Below are positions 30,722 through 39,241 of a DNA stretch of 64,000 nucleotides, in pieces. The notes under the pieces were generated by a model. It made no database searches, was not told the DNA's origin, and saw nothing but the letters and a program-made list of their open reading frames with translations. This DNA comes from Pseudomonas sp. NKUCC02_KPG (GTDB taxonomy: Bacteria; Pseudomonadota; Gammaproteobacteria; Pseudomonadales; Pseudomonadaceae). A program made the translations under genes and the position numbers. The stretch covers positions 233,827-297,826 of the forward strand of contig NZ_JAHKRC010000007.1 of the NCBI RefSeq assembly GCF_019345465.1. The letters are read 5' to 3'. Within the stretch, counting starts at the first letter, position 1; the number at the start of each line of letters is the position of its first letter.

Positions 30722-31435
30722 ATGACTGACAAGCCTAAACCACAGCCCTCGGCCGCGGCTGAAAGTGCTGATACAGCACTGCACCATATCGTTGATGGCT
30801 TTCTGCACTTTCATCACGAAATCTTCCCTGAACAAGAAGCCTTTTTCAAAAAACTCGCCACGGCACAAAGCCCGCGTGCGATGTTTATCGCCTGTGCCGA
30901 TTCGCGAATCGTGCCGGAGCTGATTACCCAGAGCGCGCCGGGTGATTTGTTCGTGACCCGTAACGTTGGCAACGTCGTACCGCCATACGGTCAGATGAAC
31001 GGCGGTGTTTCGACGGCCATCGAGTACGCGGTGCTGGCACTGGGCGTGCAGCACATCATCATTTGCGGGCATTCCGATTGCGGCGCGATGCGTGCAGTGC
31101 TCAACCCCGCCAGCCTGAAAAAAATGCCGACGGTAAAAGCCTGGTTGCACCACGTTGAAGTGGCCAAGACCATGGTTCAGGACAATTGCAATTGCGCCAA
31201 CGAAGCCGAAAGCATGCACGTACTGACCGAAGAGAACGTGATTGCCCAGTTGCAGCACTTGCGCACGCATCCGTCGGTGGCGTCACGAATGGCCAACGGG
31301 CATCTGTTTATTCATGGCTGGGTTTACGATATCGAAACCAGTCAGATCAAGGCCTACGACGCCGACAAGGGCGCCTTCCTGCCGCTGGATGGCACCACTG
31401 CGATCCCGAGCGCGACGCCTAAAGCACGGTTTTAA
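30722..31435 (+). CDS. can: Beta-class carbonic anhydrase
   Basis: Interconverts CO2 and bicarbonate in the cytosol, feeding carboxylations. 237 residues starting MTDKPKPQPS at 30722 (GGGATATACC upstream). The zinc ligands are C58 and D60 (ACADSR), H117 and C120 (CGHSDCG), with GQMNGGVSTAIEYA and RNVGNVVPPYG typical of beta-CAs. It converges on a gene of unknown function across a family B repeat. Confidence 0.95.
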   Translation: MTDKPKPQPSAAAESADTALHHIVDGFLHFHHEIFPEQEAFFKKLATAQSPRAMFIACADSRIVPELITQSAPGDLFVTRNVGNVVPPYGQMNGGVSTAIEYAVLALGVQHIIICGHSDCGAMRAVLNPASLKKMPTVKAWLHHVEVAKTMVQDNCNCANEAESMHVLTEENVIAQLQHLRTHPSVASRMANGHLFIHGWVYDIETSQIKAYDADKGAFLPLDGTTAIPSATPKARF

Positions 31436-31449
31436 ACGGCGCGACACTT

Positions 31450-31595
31450 GTAGCCGCTGACGAGGCACGAAGGCTGCGATCGGCGGCGTAGCCGTCGTAA
31501 AGACGAATTGCACAGTGTGTCAGGCAGAACTTGCACTCAGGATCTGCGGCGGCTGCGCCGCCGAACGCAGCCTCGCTACGCTCCTCAGCGGCTAC
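31450..31595. repeat. Palindromic intergenic repeat, family B (copy 3)
   Basis: The ends are GTAGCCGCTGACGAGGC and CTCCTCAGCGGCTAC, with nested arms (GGCTGCGATCGGCGGCG and GCGGCTGCGCCGCCG). The left arm differs from copy 2, so the palindrome is imperfect. It lies in the convergent junction after the carbonic anhydrase gene. Confidence 0.88.
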
Positions 31596-31605
31596 AAGCT
31601 TGTGG

Positions 31606-32241
31606 TTACAACGCCAACCCGACACCCAATTGCTTGGACAGGCAAGGCCAGCGCTTCCAGGCCGCGCCGGTCTCGGGGCTGGTCAGGCGCTCGCGGTAGG
31701 CTTCGACCGATTCCAGAGCGAAGCTTTCGTCATTGAGCATCAGGTCAACAGCGTGATGCACGGCGGCGTCCAGCTGGTTGGCAAAGTCTTCGCCAATCAA
31801 TTGGTGGGCAATCAGGTTGGCCACCGTCATGTCCAGCGGGATCAGTGGCTGCTGGAAGTGCTTGATGTAGAGGTCGTTGACCTCTTCGACCAGACGGTGC
31901 GCCAGGTAAGCCTCATCCAGCAAACCCTCAAGGCCTTCGTGACCCGCGAGCAGTGGCAGTGGCTGGGCAAAAAACTGTTCGGCGATTTTAAGTATCGGCT
32001 TGATTTGCGATTCGATACCGGCCTCGCGAGCAACCTCATTGGCCGCATCGAGCAAGTCGGGCACCTGGTCGATGTAGGCGCTGACGAAACGTGTCATCAC
32101 CAGATTGCGGTCGACTTCAGGCAGTTGAATGGCGGTGTGAAGGTGTGGCAATTGAGCGGCCAGATGCTTGGCGAGCAGGCCCGTTTCGGCCTCATGTTCT
32201 TGGGCACGCGAGATCTGCACGCGGATGGCGGCGGTGTTCAT
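31606..32241 (-). CDS. Conserved pseudomonad protein of unknown function
   Basis: 211 residues, mostly helical by inspection, with no signal peptide or membrane segment. It begins MNTAAIRVQISRAQEHEAE, has two acidic helical regions (LPEVDRNLVMTRFVSAYIDQVPDLL, about residues 40-65, and AHRLVEEVNDLYIKHFQQP, about 113-131), and ends KQLGVGLAL. I know no characterised homologue. It stands divergently upstream of the cox operon in this and other pseudomonads. The shared gap of about 347 bases carries the cox promoter region. Confidence 0.7.
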   Translation of the reverse strand: MNTAAIRVQISRAQEHEAETGLLAKHLAAQLPHLHTAIQLPEVDRNLVMTRFVSAYIDQVPDLLDAANEVAREAGIESQIKPILKIAEQFFAQPLPLLAGHEGLEGLLDEAYLAHRLVEEVNDLYIKHFQQPLIPLDMTVANLIAHQLIGEDFANQLDAAVHHAVDLMLNDESFALESVEAYRERLTSPETGAAWKRWPCLSKQLGVGLAL

Positions 32242-32284
32242 TGGAACTCCAGGGGGGGGGCTAGGCAGGGAAGTACTTTAAAAG

Positions 32285-32317
32285 TAGCCCTCCTCAAGTC
32301 AAGGAGAGGCTTTTTTT
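32285..32317 (+). terminator. Intrinsic-terminator-like hairpin with T7
   Basis: AGCCCTCCT and AGGAGAGGCT pair with one internal mismatch around CAAGTCA, followed directly by TTTTTTT on the + strand. No + strand gene ends just before it, so it may stop an unannotated transcript or long readthrough. In the opposite direction it lies in the promoter region of the 31606-32241 gene. Confidence 0.65.
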
Positions 32318-32425
32318 CAGGGGGAGTATTGTTATTCATTTTATGACCGGGCAGTGAGTGCCATTTGTCGATGGGGGGTTATTTCATTGTTTTTGCCCCT
32401 CCCATTGCGGGGTTGGACTCGGTGT

Positions 32426-32432
32426 CTATACT
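32426..32432 (+). promoter_or_regulatory. RpoS-type -10 element upstream of cox operon
   Basis: CTATACT is an exact match to the stationary-phase sigma factor -10 consensus; the best -35 candidate lies around 32400 and is weak, as is typical for sigma-S promoters. Transcription would start about 8 bases downstream, giving a leader near 150 bases to coxB. Confidence 0.5.
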
Positions 32433-32560
32433 CGTTTTTGTAACCGTTTTTTGATGACGCCCGACTGCTTGAGCAGACGAGGCTCGGCGGTAAGAGTTCG
32501 CAGGTTTTGAAACCGCCCCCTTGTAGCGCTGCCCGTAACACAGATGCAGACCGGCGCAAT

Positions 32561-32574
32561 AACAAGAAAAATAA
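32561..32574 (+). promoter_or_regulatory. Candidate Hfq/Crc binding motif at coxB ribosome-binding site
   Basis: AACAAGAAAAATAA is an uninterrupted AAN-type repeat (AAc AAg AAa AAt AA), the catabolite-activity motif bound by Hfq and Crc. It lies just before AAAGGGGAGC and 15 bases before the coxB ATG, where binding would block ribosome loading. Confidence 0.55.
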
Positions 32575-32588
32575 AGGGGAGCACCGCG

Positions 32589-33713
32589 ATGCGACATCCA
32601 CATCTATGGATGGGTTTGCTGTTGTGGTCAGTGTTCGGCCAGGCTCACGCGGCCTGGACAGTGAACATGTCGCCTGGGGCGACCGAAGTCAGTCATGCGG
32701 TCTTCGACCTGCACATGATCATCTTCTGGATCTGCGTGGTGATCGGCATCATCGTCTTCGGTGCCATGTTCTGGTCAATGATCGTTCACCGTCGCTCCAC
32801 CGGCCAGGTGGCGGCCAAGTTCCATGAGAGCACCACGGTCGAAATTCTCTGGACCGTAATCCCTCTGGTCATCCTGATCGCGATGGCCGTGCCTGCGACC
32901 AGGACCCTGATCAATATCTATGACAGCAGTGATTCGGATGTGGATATCCAGGTCACCGGCTATCAGTGGAAGTGGCATTACAAATACCTGGGCCAGGACG
33001 TCGAATTCTTCAGCAACCTGGCCACACCCGCCGATCAAATCCATAACCAGGCCCCCAAGGGCGAGCACTACTTGCTCGAAGTCGATGAGCCACTGGTGTT
33101 GCCCATTGGCGCCAAAGTGCGGTTTTTGGTGACCTCGGCCGACGTTATTCACTCCTGGTGGGTGCCTGCCTTTGCGGTCAAGCGTGATGCCATTCCGGGC
33201 TTTATCAACGAAGCCTGGACCCGCGTCGAGAAGCCCGGCATCTATCGAGGCCAATGCGCCGAGCTGTGCGGCAAGGATCACGGGTTTATGCCGATTGTGG
33301 TCGATGTCAAAACCCGTGCGGACTACGACGCCTGGCTGGCCGAGCGCAAGGCCCAGGCCGCGCAGCTCAAGGAGCTGACCAGCAAGGACTGGACCCTCGA
33401 CGAGCTGGTGGCTCGTGGCGACAAGGTCTATCACACCGCCTGCGTAGCCTGTCACCAGGCCGAAGGTCAGGGTCTGCCGCCCATGTTCCCGGCGCTCAAG
33501 GGTTCACCGATTGCCACCGGCCCGGCCGCCGATCACCTGCACCGCGTGTTCTTCGGCAAGCCGGGCACGGCCATGGCCGCTTTCGGCAAGCAGTTGTCCG
33601 AAGTGGATATCGCCGCCGTCGTGACCTATGAACGCAACGCCTGGGGCAACAACAAGGGCGACATGGTGACGCCAAAAGACGTGCTGGCGCTCAAACAGGC
33701 GCAAGGCAAGTGA
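32589..33713 (+). CDS. coxB: Cytochrome c oxidase aa3 subunit II with fused cytochrome c domain
   Basis: 374-residue periplasm-facing subunit, starting MRHPHLWMGLLLWSVFGQAH at 32589. It has a signal peptide, two membrane helices (about 40-65 and 83-105), the cupredoxin domain with CuA ligands H188, C223, C227, H231 and M234 (CAELCGKDHGFM), and a C-terminal cytochrome c domain with heme site CVACH at 285-289. It donates electrons from cytochrome c to subunit I. This subunit II with C-terminal heme c is the caa3-like form known in pseudomonads. Confidence 0.97.
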   Translation: MRHPHLWMGLLLWSVFGQAHAAWTVNMSPGATEVSHAVFDLHMIIFWICVVIGIIVFGAMFWSMIVHRRSTGQVAAKFHESTTVEILWTVIPLVILIAMAVPATRTLINIYDSSDSDVDIQVTGYQWKWHYKYLGQDVEFFSNLATPADQIHNQAPKGEHYLLEVDEPLVLPIGAKVRFLVTSADVIHSWWVPAFAVKRDAIPGFINEAWTRVEKPGIYRGQCAELCGKDHGFMPIVVDVKTRADYDAWLAERKAQAAQLKELTSKDWTLDELVARGDKVYHTACVACHQAEGQGLPPMFPALKGSPIATGPAADHLHRVFFGKPGTAMAAFGKQLSEVDIAAVVTYERNAWGNNKGDMVTPKDVLALKQAQGK

Positions 33714-33795
33714 GCCGCTCAGTGACGTGCGCACGCAACGGTCGGGGGCAATGTGCCGCTGGCTTCTTGGTCCAGCTGTTTGCAGGAGTCAGGAC

Positions 33796-35385
33796 ATGAG
33801 TGCTGTTATCGATGACCACGGACATGCAGACGGCCAGGCCCATGGTCCGGCCAAAGGCCTGATGCGCTGGGTGTTGACCACCAACCACAAAGACATCGGT
33901 ACCTTGTACCTGTGGTTCAGCTTCTGCATGTTCCTGCTCGGCGGCTCGTTTGCGATGGTCATTCGCGCCGAGCTGTTCCAGCCCGGCCTGCAGATTGTGG
34001 CTCCGGCCTTTTTCAACCAGATGACCACCATGCATGGGCTGATCATGGTGTTCGGCGCGGTGATGCCCGCGTTTGTCGGCCTGGCCAACTGGATGATTCC
34101 GTTGATGATCGGCGCACCCGACATGGCCTTGCCGAGGATGAACAACTTCAGCTTCTGGCTGCTCCCCGCAGCGTTCCTGCTGCTGGTATCGACCTTGTTT
34201 ACCGCCGGTGGCGGGCCTAATTTCGGCTGGACGTTCTATGCGCCACTGTCCACAACGTACGCACCCGAAAGCGTGACTTACTTTATTTTTGCCATCCATT
34301 TGATGGGTATCAGTTCAATCATGGGCGCGATTAACGTGATCGCCACCATCCTGAATTTGCGTGCCCCCGGCATGACCTTGATGAAAATGCCGCTGTTTGT
34401 CTGGACCTGGCTGATCACGGCCTTCTTGCTGATCGCGGTCATGCCGGTGCTGGCGGGCGTGGTGACCATGATGTTGATGGACATCCACTTTGGCACCAGC
34501 TTTTTCAGCGCGGCCGGTGGCGGAGACCCGGTGTTGTTCCAGCACGTGTTCTGGTTCTTCGGGCACCCCGAGGTGTACATCATGATCCTGCCGGCCTTCG
34601 GTGCCGTCAGCTCGATCATCCCGACCTTCTCGCGCAAGCCGCTGTTCGGCTATACCTCGATGGTCTACGCCACGGCCAGCATCGCATTCCTGTCGTTTAT
34701 CGTGTGGGCGCACCACATGTTTGTGGTCGGCATTCCGTTGGTGGGCGAGCTGTTCTTCATGTACGCCACGTTGCTGATCGCGGTGCCGACCGGGGTCAAG
34801 GTGTTCAACTGGGCCAGCACCATGTGGCAAGGCTCGCTGACCTTTGAAACACCGATGCTGTTCGCCGTGGCCTTTGTGATCCTGTTCACCATTGGCGGGT
34901 TTTCCGGGTTGATGCTGGCCATTGCGCCAGCGGACTTCCAGTACCACGACACCTATTTCGTGGTGGCGCATTTCCACTATGTGCTGGTACCGGGAGCAAT
35001 CTTCGGGATCTTCGCGTCGACCTACTACTGGTTGCCGAAATGGACCGGTCACATGTACGACGAAACCTTGGGCAAGCTGCATTTCTGGCTGTCGTTTGTG
35101 GGCATGAACCTGACCTTCTTCCCGATGCACTTTGTGGGGCTGGCGGGCATGCCGCGGCGGATTCCGGACTACAACCTGCAATTTGCCGACTTCAACATGG
35201 TGTCGTCGATTGGCGGATTCATGTTTGGCGTTACGCAGTTTCTGTTCCTGTTTATCGTCATCAAATGCATTCGCGGCGGCCCGAAAGCACCGGCCAAACC
35301 GTGGGACGGTGCCGAGGGTCTGGAGTGGAGCGTGCCTTCACCTGCGCCTTACCACACCTTTACGACGCCTCCGGAGATCAAGTGA
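33796..35385 (+). CDS. coxA: Cytochrome c oxidase aa3 subunit I
   Basis: 529-residue catalytic subunit with twelve membrane helices, holding heme a, heme a3 and CuB. The start at 33796 (MSAVIDDHGHADG) follows AGGAGTCAGGAC. Conserved histidines lie in TTMHGLIMVF (heme a), HVFWFFGHPEVYIMILPAFG (CuB His and the cross-linked Tyr), WAHHMFVVG (CuB) and VVAHFHYVLVPGAIFG (heme a3 and a). The K-channel and D-channel residues of type A1 oxidases appear present. Confidence 0.97.
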   Translation: MSAVIDDHGHADGQAHGPAKGLMRWVLTTNHKDIGTLYLWFSFCMFLLGGSFAMVIRAELFQPGLQIVAPAFFNQMTTMHGLIMVFGAVMPAFVGLANWMIPLMIGAPDMALPRMNNFSFWLLPAAFLLLVSTLFTAGGGPNFGWTFYAPLSTTYAPESVTYFIFAIHLMGISSIMGAINVIATILNLRAPGMTLMKMPLFVWTWLITAFLLIAVMPVLAGVVTMMLMDIHFGTSFFSAAGGGDPVLFQHVFWFFGHPEVYIMILPAFGAVSSIIPTFSRKPLFGYTSMVYATASIAFLSFIVWAHHMFVVGIPLVGELFFMYATLLIAVPTGVKVFNWASTMWQGSLTFETPMLFAVAFVILFTIGGFSGLMLAIAPADFQYHDTYFVVAHFHYVLVPGAIFGIFASTYYWLPKWTGHMYDETLGKLHFWLSFVGMNLTFFPMHFVGLAGMPRRIPDYNLQFADFNMVSSIGGFMFGVTQFLFLFIVIKCIRGGPKAPAKPWDGAEGLEWSVPSPAPYHTFTTPPEIK

Positions 35386-35406
35386 ACATCCCTGCAGGAG
35401 ACGGTC

Positions 35407-35979
35407 ATGACTGAGTCCTCTTCCATCAAGCGCCTGGTCCTGCGCCTGTCACTGATGGTGGTGGTGATGTTCGCCTTCGGCTTTGCGCTGGTACCTATTT
35501 ACGACGTGATGTGCAGGGCCTTCGGTATCAACGGCAAGACTGCCGGGCAGTACGAAGGTGAGCAGGTGGTGGACCCGAGTCGTCAGGTACGGGTGCAGTT
35601 TCTGTCCACCAATGCCATCGACATGGTGTGGGACTTTTATCCCAAGGGCGATCAGTTGGTGGTCAACCCCGGCTCGGTCAACGAGATGGTCTTTGTGGCC
35701 TACAACCCCACCGACCACCCCATGTCGGCGCAGGCGGTGCCGAGTATTTCTCCCGCCGAAGCGGCTCAGTACTTTCACAAAACCGAGTGTTTTTGCTTTA
35801 CCCAGCAGGTGCTGCAACCGGGTGAACGGATCGAGATGCCGATGCGCTTTATCGTCGATCGGGCCATGCCCAAGGATGTGAAACACCTGACGCTGGCCTA
35901 CACGCTGTTCGATATCACCGCTCGCCATCCGCCCGTCGCCGCTATCGCTGGCAAGGACGCTGACCAGCCTTCCCGATAA
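35407..35979 (+). CDS. ctaG: Cytochrome c oxidase assembly protein CtaG (Cox11)
   Basis: Delivers copper to the CuB site of subunit I. 190 residues: one N-terminal membrane helix (about 10-30), then a periplasmic immunoglobulin-like domain with the copper-binding KTECFCFTQQVLQPGE (CFCF motif). GCAGGAGACGG precedes the ATG; the gene lies 21 bases after coxA. Confidence 0.96.
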   Translation: MTESSSIKRLVLRLSLMVVVMFAFGFALVPIYDVMCRAFGINGKTAGQYEGEQVVDPSRQVRVQFLSTNAIDMVWDFYPKGDQLVVNPGSVNEMVFVAYNPTDHPMSAQAVPSISPAEAAQYFHKTECFCFTQQVLQPGERIEMPMRFIVDRAMPKDVKHLTLAYTLFDITARHPPVAAIAGKDADQPSR

Positions 35980-35991
35980 GGAGAAAGCCCC

Positions 35992-36879
35992 ATGGCAACT
36001 CATGATCAGTACTACGTCCCGGCGCAAAGCAAGTGGCCGATCATTGCCACGATCGGCTTGCTGGTCACGGTGTATGGCCTGGGGACCTGGTTCAACGATC
36101 TGAAGGCGGCGCGGCCTGAATCCCATGGCCCGCTGATCTTCTTTGTCGGCGCCCTGATAGTGGCCTACATGATGTTTGGCTGGTTCGGCGCGGTTATCAA
36201 GGAGAGCCGCGCCGGGCTCTACAGCTCGCAACTGGACCGTTCGTTCCGTTGGGGCATGACCTGGTTTATTTTTTCCGAGGTGATGTTCTTTCTCGCGTTT
36301 TTTGGCGCGCTGTTTTATGTACGCCACTTTGCGGGCCCCTGGCTGGGTGGCGAAGGCAGCAAGGGAGTGGCGCACATGTTGTGGCCTGACTTTCAATTTG
36401 CCTGGCCGCTGCTGCACACCCCCGACCCGGCCCTCTACCCGCCGCCCAAAGGCACCATCAGCCCTTGGGGCTTGCCACTGCTCAACACAGTGCTGCTGGT
36501 CAGTTCCAGCATCACGCTCACCATTGCCCACTACGCACTGAACAAAGGTCATCGCGGGGCACTCAAGTTCTGGTTGGCCGTCACGGTGCTGCTGGGCGCC
36601 GGTTTTCTGGGGTTCCAGGCCGAAGAGTATGTCCACGCGTACAAAGAGCTGGGGCTAACCCTGGGCTCCGGGATCTACGGTGCGACTTTCTTCATGCTCA
36701 CCGGTTTTCACGGCGCCCACGTGACCATTGGTGCACTGATTCTGCTGATCATGCTGATTCGTATCGTTCGAGGGCATTTCACTGCCGAGCACCAGTTCGG
36801 CTTCCAGGCCGCAACGTGGTACTGGCACTTTGTGGACGTGGTCTGGCTCGGCCTGTTCTTGTTTGTCTACGTGCTATGA
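35992..36879 (+). CDS. coxC: Cytochrome c oxidase aa3 subunit III
   Basis: 295-residue membrane subunit with seven helices, supporting proton uptake and stability of subunit I. The motifs WFIFSEVMFFLAFFGAL, TGFHGAHVTIGA and WYWHFVDVVWLGLFLFVYV are diagnostic. The stop overlaps the SURF1 ATG, whereas many pseudomonads have a small DUF2909 gene in this gap. Confidence 0.96.
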   Translation: MATHDQYYVPAQSKWPIIATIGLLVTVYGLGTWFNDLKAARPESHGPLIFFVGALIVAYMMFGWFGAVIKESRAGLYSSQLDRSFRWGMTWFIFSEVMFFLAFFGALFYVRHFAGPWLGGEGSKGVAHMLWPDFQFAWPLLHTPDPALYPPPKGTISPWGLPLLNTVLLVSSSITLTIAHYALNKGHRGALKFWLAVTVLLGAGFLGFQAEEYVHAYKELGLTLGSGIYGATFFMLTGFHGAHVTIGALILLIMLIRIVRGHFTAEHQFGFQAATWYWHFVDVVWLGLFLFVYVL

Positions 36880-37613
36880 CGCGCTTTCGTCCCGGTGTTG
36901 CACCCACCCTGGTGGTGCTGGCACTGCTGCCTGTGCTGGTGTTTCTGGGGTTCTGGCAGCTTGGCCGCGGTGAGCAGAAACGCGTGTTGCTCGACAGCTA
37001 CGCCGAGCGCCAGGTGGCCGCGCCGGTAACGGTCGGGCAACTGCTGACCCTGGACGGCCCGGCCTTTCGCCGCGTGCAGTTGCGCGGGCATCTGGATGGG
37101 CAACACAGCCTGTTGCTGGACAACCGCGTGCGGGACGGCAAGGTCGGCGTCGAGCTGCTGCAACCTTTTCAGGATCAGGCTAGCGGCCAGTGGCTGCTGC
37201 TCAATCGTGGCTGGTTGCCGTGGCCGAGCCGCCAGACACCGCCCGTGTTCACCACCCCCGATCAGATACTGGACGTTCAGGCCTGGGTCTATGAGTCTCC
37301 GGGCACGCCCTTTCAGTTACACGCCGATCCGTCGGACGCGCCCTGGCCACGACTGGTAACGGCCGTGATGCCTGACAAATTGTGGGCCGAGCTGGGCCGC
37401 GAAGGTTTTGCCGATGAGGTGCGTATCGCCCCCGGCCCCGCAGCGTATCAGGCCGACTGGCCGCTGATCTCCACGGGCATGGGCCCGGAGAAACACACCG
37501 CTTATGCCGTGCAGTGGTTCGCGATGGCGCTGGCCTTGCTCGGTCTTTATCTGTACCTCGGTTGGCACACTGCTCAGGAGAAACGCCATGGGAACGGCCA
37601 TCAATCAGCCTGA
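36876..37613 (+). CDS. SURF1 family cytochrome oxidase biogenesis protein
   Basis: 245 residues with two membrane helices (about 9-29 and 214-234) flanking a periplasmic domain, as in SURF1/Shy1, which helps insert heme a into subunit I. Family landmarks are GFWQLGRGEQK, LLLNRGWLPWP and EKHTAYAVQWFAMALALLGL. The ATG overlaps the coxC stop, and the end overlaps the next gene by 26 bases. Confidence 0.93.
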   Translation: MTRFRPGVAPTLVVLALLPVLVFLGFWQLGRGEQKRVLLDSYAERQVAAPVTVGQLLTLDGPAFRRVQLRGHLDGQHSLLLDNRVRDGKVGVELLQPFQDQASGQWLLLNRGWLPWPSRQTPPVFTTPDQILDVQAWVYESPGTPFQLHADPSDAPWPRLVTAVMPDKLWAELGREGFADEVRIAPGPAAYQADWPLISTGMGPEKHTAYAVQWFAMALALLGLYLYLGWHTAQEKRHGNGHQSA

Positions 37614-38181
37614 TACCGCACGCGTCCCGTCCCCGGCTACACGTCGGCGCGGACGGTTGCAGCTGGTCTTTATTTTGCTGCTTACCGTTGGCCCCATGGT
37701 GTTGGCCACGGGCATGTACAAACTCAAATTCTGGGTGCCCGACAGCCGCAGCTATCACGGTGAGCTGATTGGCGACGGGCAAAGCCGGGCCGCCCTTGGT
37801 GTGGCGGCCGATGAGCAACGCTGGCAATTGCTGGTGACCGCGCCACAAGCCTGCGAGGCGGATTGCCAGCAACTGGTGTATCTGGCCCGCCAACTGCAAA
37901 TCGGCCTGGGCCGCGATGCGTCCCGTGCAACCCACGGGCTGGCGGTCGCACAGCCCGTGGACGCGGCCTACGCCGCCAAGCTGCAACTCGAGTATCCGCA
38001 GTTACAGCGCTACACCCTGGACGTGCCGACTTATACACAGGGCGCCGAGGGCAACGGTGCCGCGCAACTGTGGATCATCGACCCCCACGGCAATCTGGTG
38101 CTGCGCTACGGCCCCGGGGTTATCGGCAAGGACGTGCTCAACGACCTGCGCCTGCTGCTCAAGCTGTCCAATATCGGATAG
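37588..38181 (+). CDS. Sco-like thioredoxin-fold membrane protein
   Basis: 197 residues with one N-terminal membrane helix (about 25-45) and a periplasmic domain. The motif ACEADC (C89, C93) has the CxxxC spacing of Sco copper chaperones. The later segment LWIIDPHGNLVLRYGPGVIG resembles the Sco PDG strand, but I find no histidine at the usual copper-ligand position before it. It overlaps the SURF1 3' end and precedes ctaA. I infer a role in oxidase copper or redox maturation; function is not proven. Confidence 0.75.
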   Translation: MGTAINQPDTARVPSPATRRRGRLQLVFILLLTVGPMVLATGMYKLKFWVPDSRSYHGELIGDGQSRAALGVAADEQRWQLLVTAPQACEADCQQLVYLARQLQIGLGRDASRATHGLAVAQPVDAAYAAKLQLEYPQLQRYTLDVPTYTQGAEGNGAAQLWIIDPHGNLVLRYGPGVIGKDVLNDLRLLLKLSNIG

Positions 38182-38191
38182 GGGCTCTGTC

Positions 38192-39241
38192 ATGGCCAAA
38201 GCTGGATTTCGCCTCGCGTTGTTTGCCACCTTGCTGGCGCTGGTGGTGGTGCTGCTCGGCGCCTACACCCGCCTGACCCACGCCGGGCTCGGCTGCCCGG
38301 ACTGGCCCGGCTGCTATGGCTTTATCAGCGTGCCCAAGACCGAGGCGCAACTGGCCCATGCCGAACTGCACTTTCCCGATACTCCGGTGGAGGCTGACAA
38401 GGGCTGGAGCGAGATGACCCATCGTTATTTCGCCGGCACCCTGGGCTTATTGATCGTGCTGTTGGCGGCACGGGCCTGGCGGCAACGGCATGTGCCGGAT
38501 CAACCGCTCAAGCTGCCGCTGTTCATTTTGCTGGTGGTGATTGCCCAAGCGGCTTTTGGCATGTGGACGGTGACGCTCAAATTGTGGCCGCAGGTGGTCA
38601 CGGGCCATTTGCTGGGCGGTTTTGCGACCTTGAGCCTGCTGTTTTTGCTGACCCTGCGCCTGTCCGGCGTCTTGCCCGCGCTGGCTGTGCCCCGTCGCTT
38701 GCAGCGCTGGGCCACGGCCGGGTTGGTGCTGGCGATCATGCAAATCGCGCTGGGGGGGTGGGTCAGTTCCAACTATGCCGCCGTGGCCTGTGTCGACGTG
38801 CCGACCTGTCACGGCCAGTGGTGGCCCGAAGCTGACTTTGCCAATGGCTTTCACCTGACTCAGCACATCGGTCCCAACTACCTTGGCGGGCAACTGGACA
38901 GTGAGGCCCGTACGGCGATCCACCTCACCCATCGTCTGGGCGCGCTGTTGCTGACCCTGGTGTTGCTGGGCCTGGCCTGGCAGTTGCGCAGGGTCGGCAT
39001 GACCCGCCTGGCGGGGTTGCTGCTGGTGGCGCTGGCGGTGCAAATCAGTCTGGGGCTCAGCAATGTACTGTTTGGCTTGCCGCTGGCGGTGGCGGTGGCA
39101 CACAACGCCGGTGGCGCGGCGTTACTGATGACGCTGGTACTGGTCAACTACCACGCGCGTACGGCCCTGGTCAGGGTCCGGGCCCCGCGCTTTGCCCGCT
39201 GGACCTACAGCCTGAAAGGAGAACAGCCGTGGCGACCTTGA
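38192..39241 (+). CDS. ctaA: Heme A synthase CtaA (COX15)
   Basis: Oxidises the heme O methyl to formyl, giving heme A for the aa3 oxidase. 349 residues with about eight membrane helices. [22 protein letters not shown] contains the conserved cysteine pair; [11 protein letters not shown] and [13 protein letters not shown] carry heme-ligand histidines, and [16 protein letters not shown] is the second cysteine-containing loop. It overlaps the cyoE-type gene by 13 bases. Confidence 0.96.
   Translation: MAKAGFRLALFATLLALVVVLLGAYTRLTHAGLGCPDWPGCYGFISVPKTEAQLAHAELHFPDTPVEADKGWSEMTHRYFAGTLGLLIVLLAARAWRQRHVPDQPLKLPLFILLVVIAQAAFGMWTVTLKLWPQVVTGHLLGGFATLSLLFLLTLRLSGVLPALAVPRRLQRWATAGLVLAIMQIALGGWVSSNYAAVACVDVPTCHGQWWPEADFANGFHLTQHIGPNYLGGQLDSEARTAIHLTHRLGALLLTLVLLGLAWQLRRVGMTRLAGLLLVALAVQISLGLSNVLFGLPLAVAVAHNAGGAALLMTLVLVNYHARTALVRVRAPRFARWTYSLKGEQPWRP

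Larger units (their letters stand above)
32242..32588. other. 347-base gene-free region upstream of coxB
   Basis: This divergent region holds a hairpin followed by T7 (32285-32317), an RpoS-type -10 sequence (32426-32432), a leader of about 150 bases, an Hfq/Crc-like A-rich motif (32561-32574) and the coxB ribosome-binding site. I see no convincing small gene. Confidence 0.75.
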
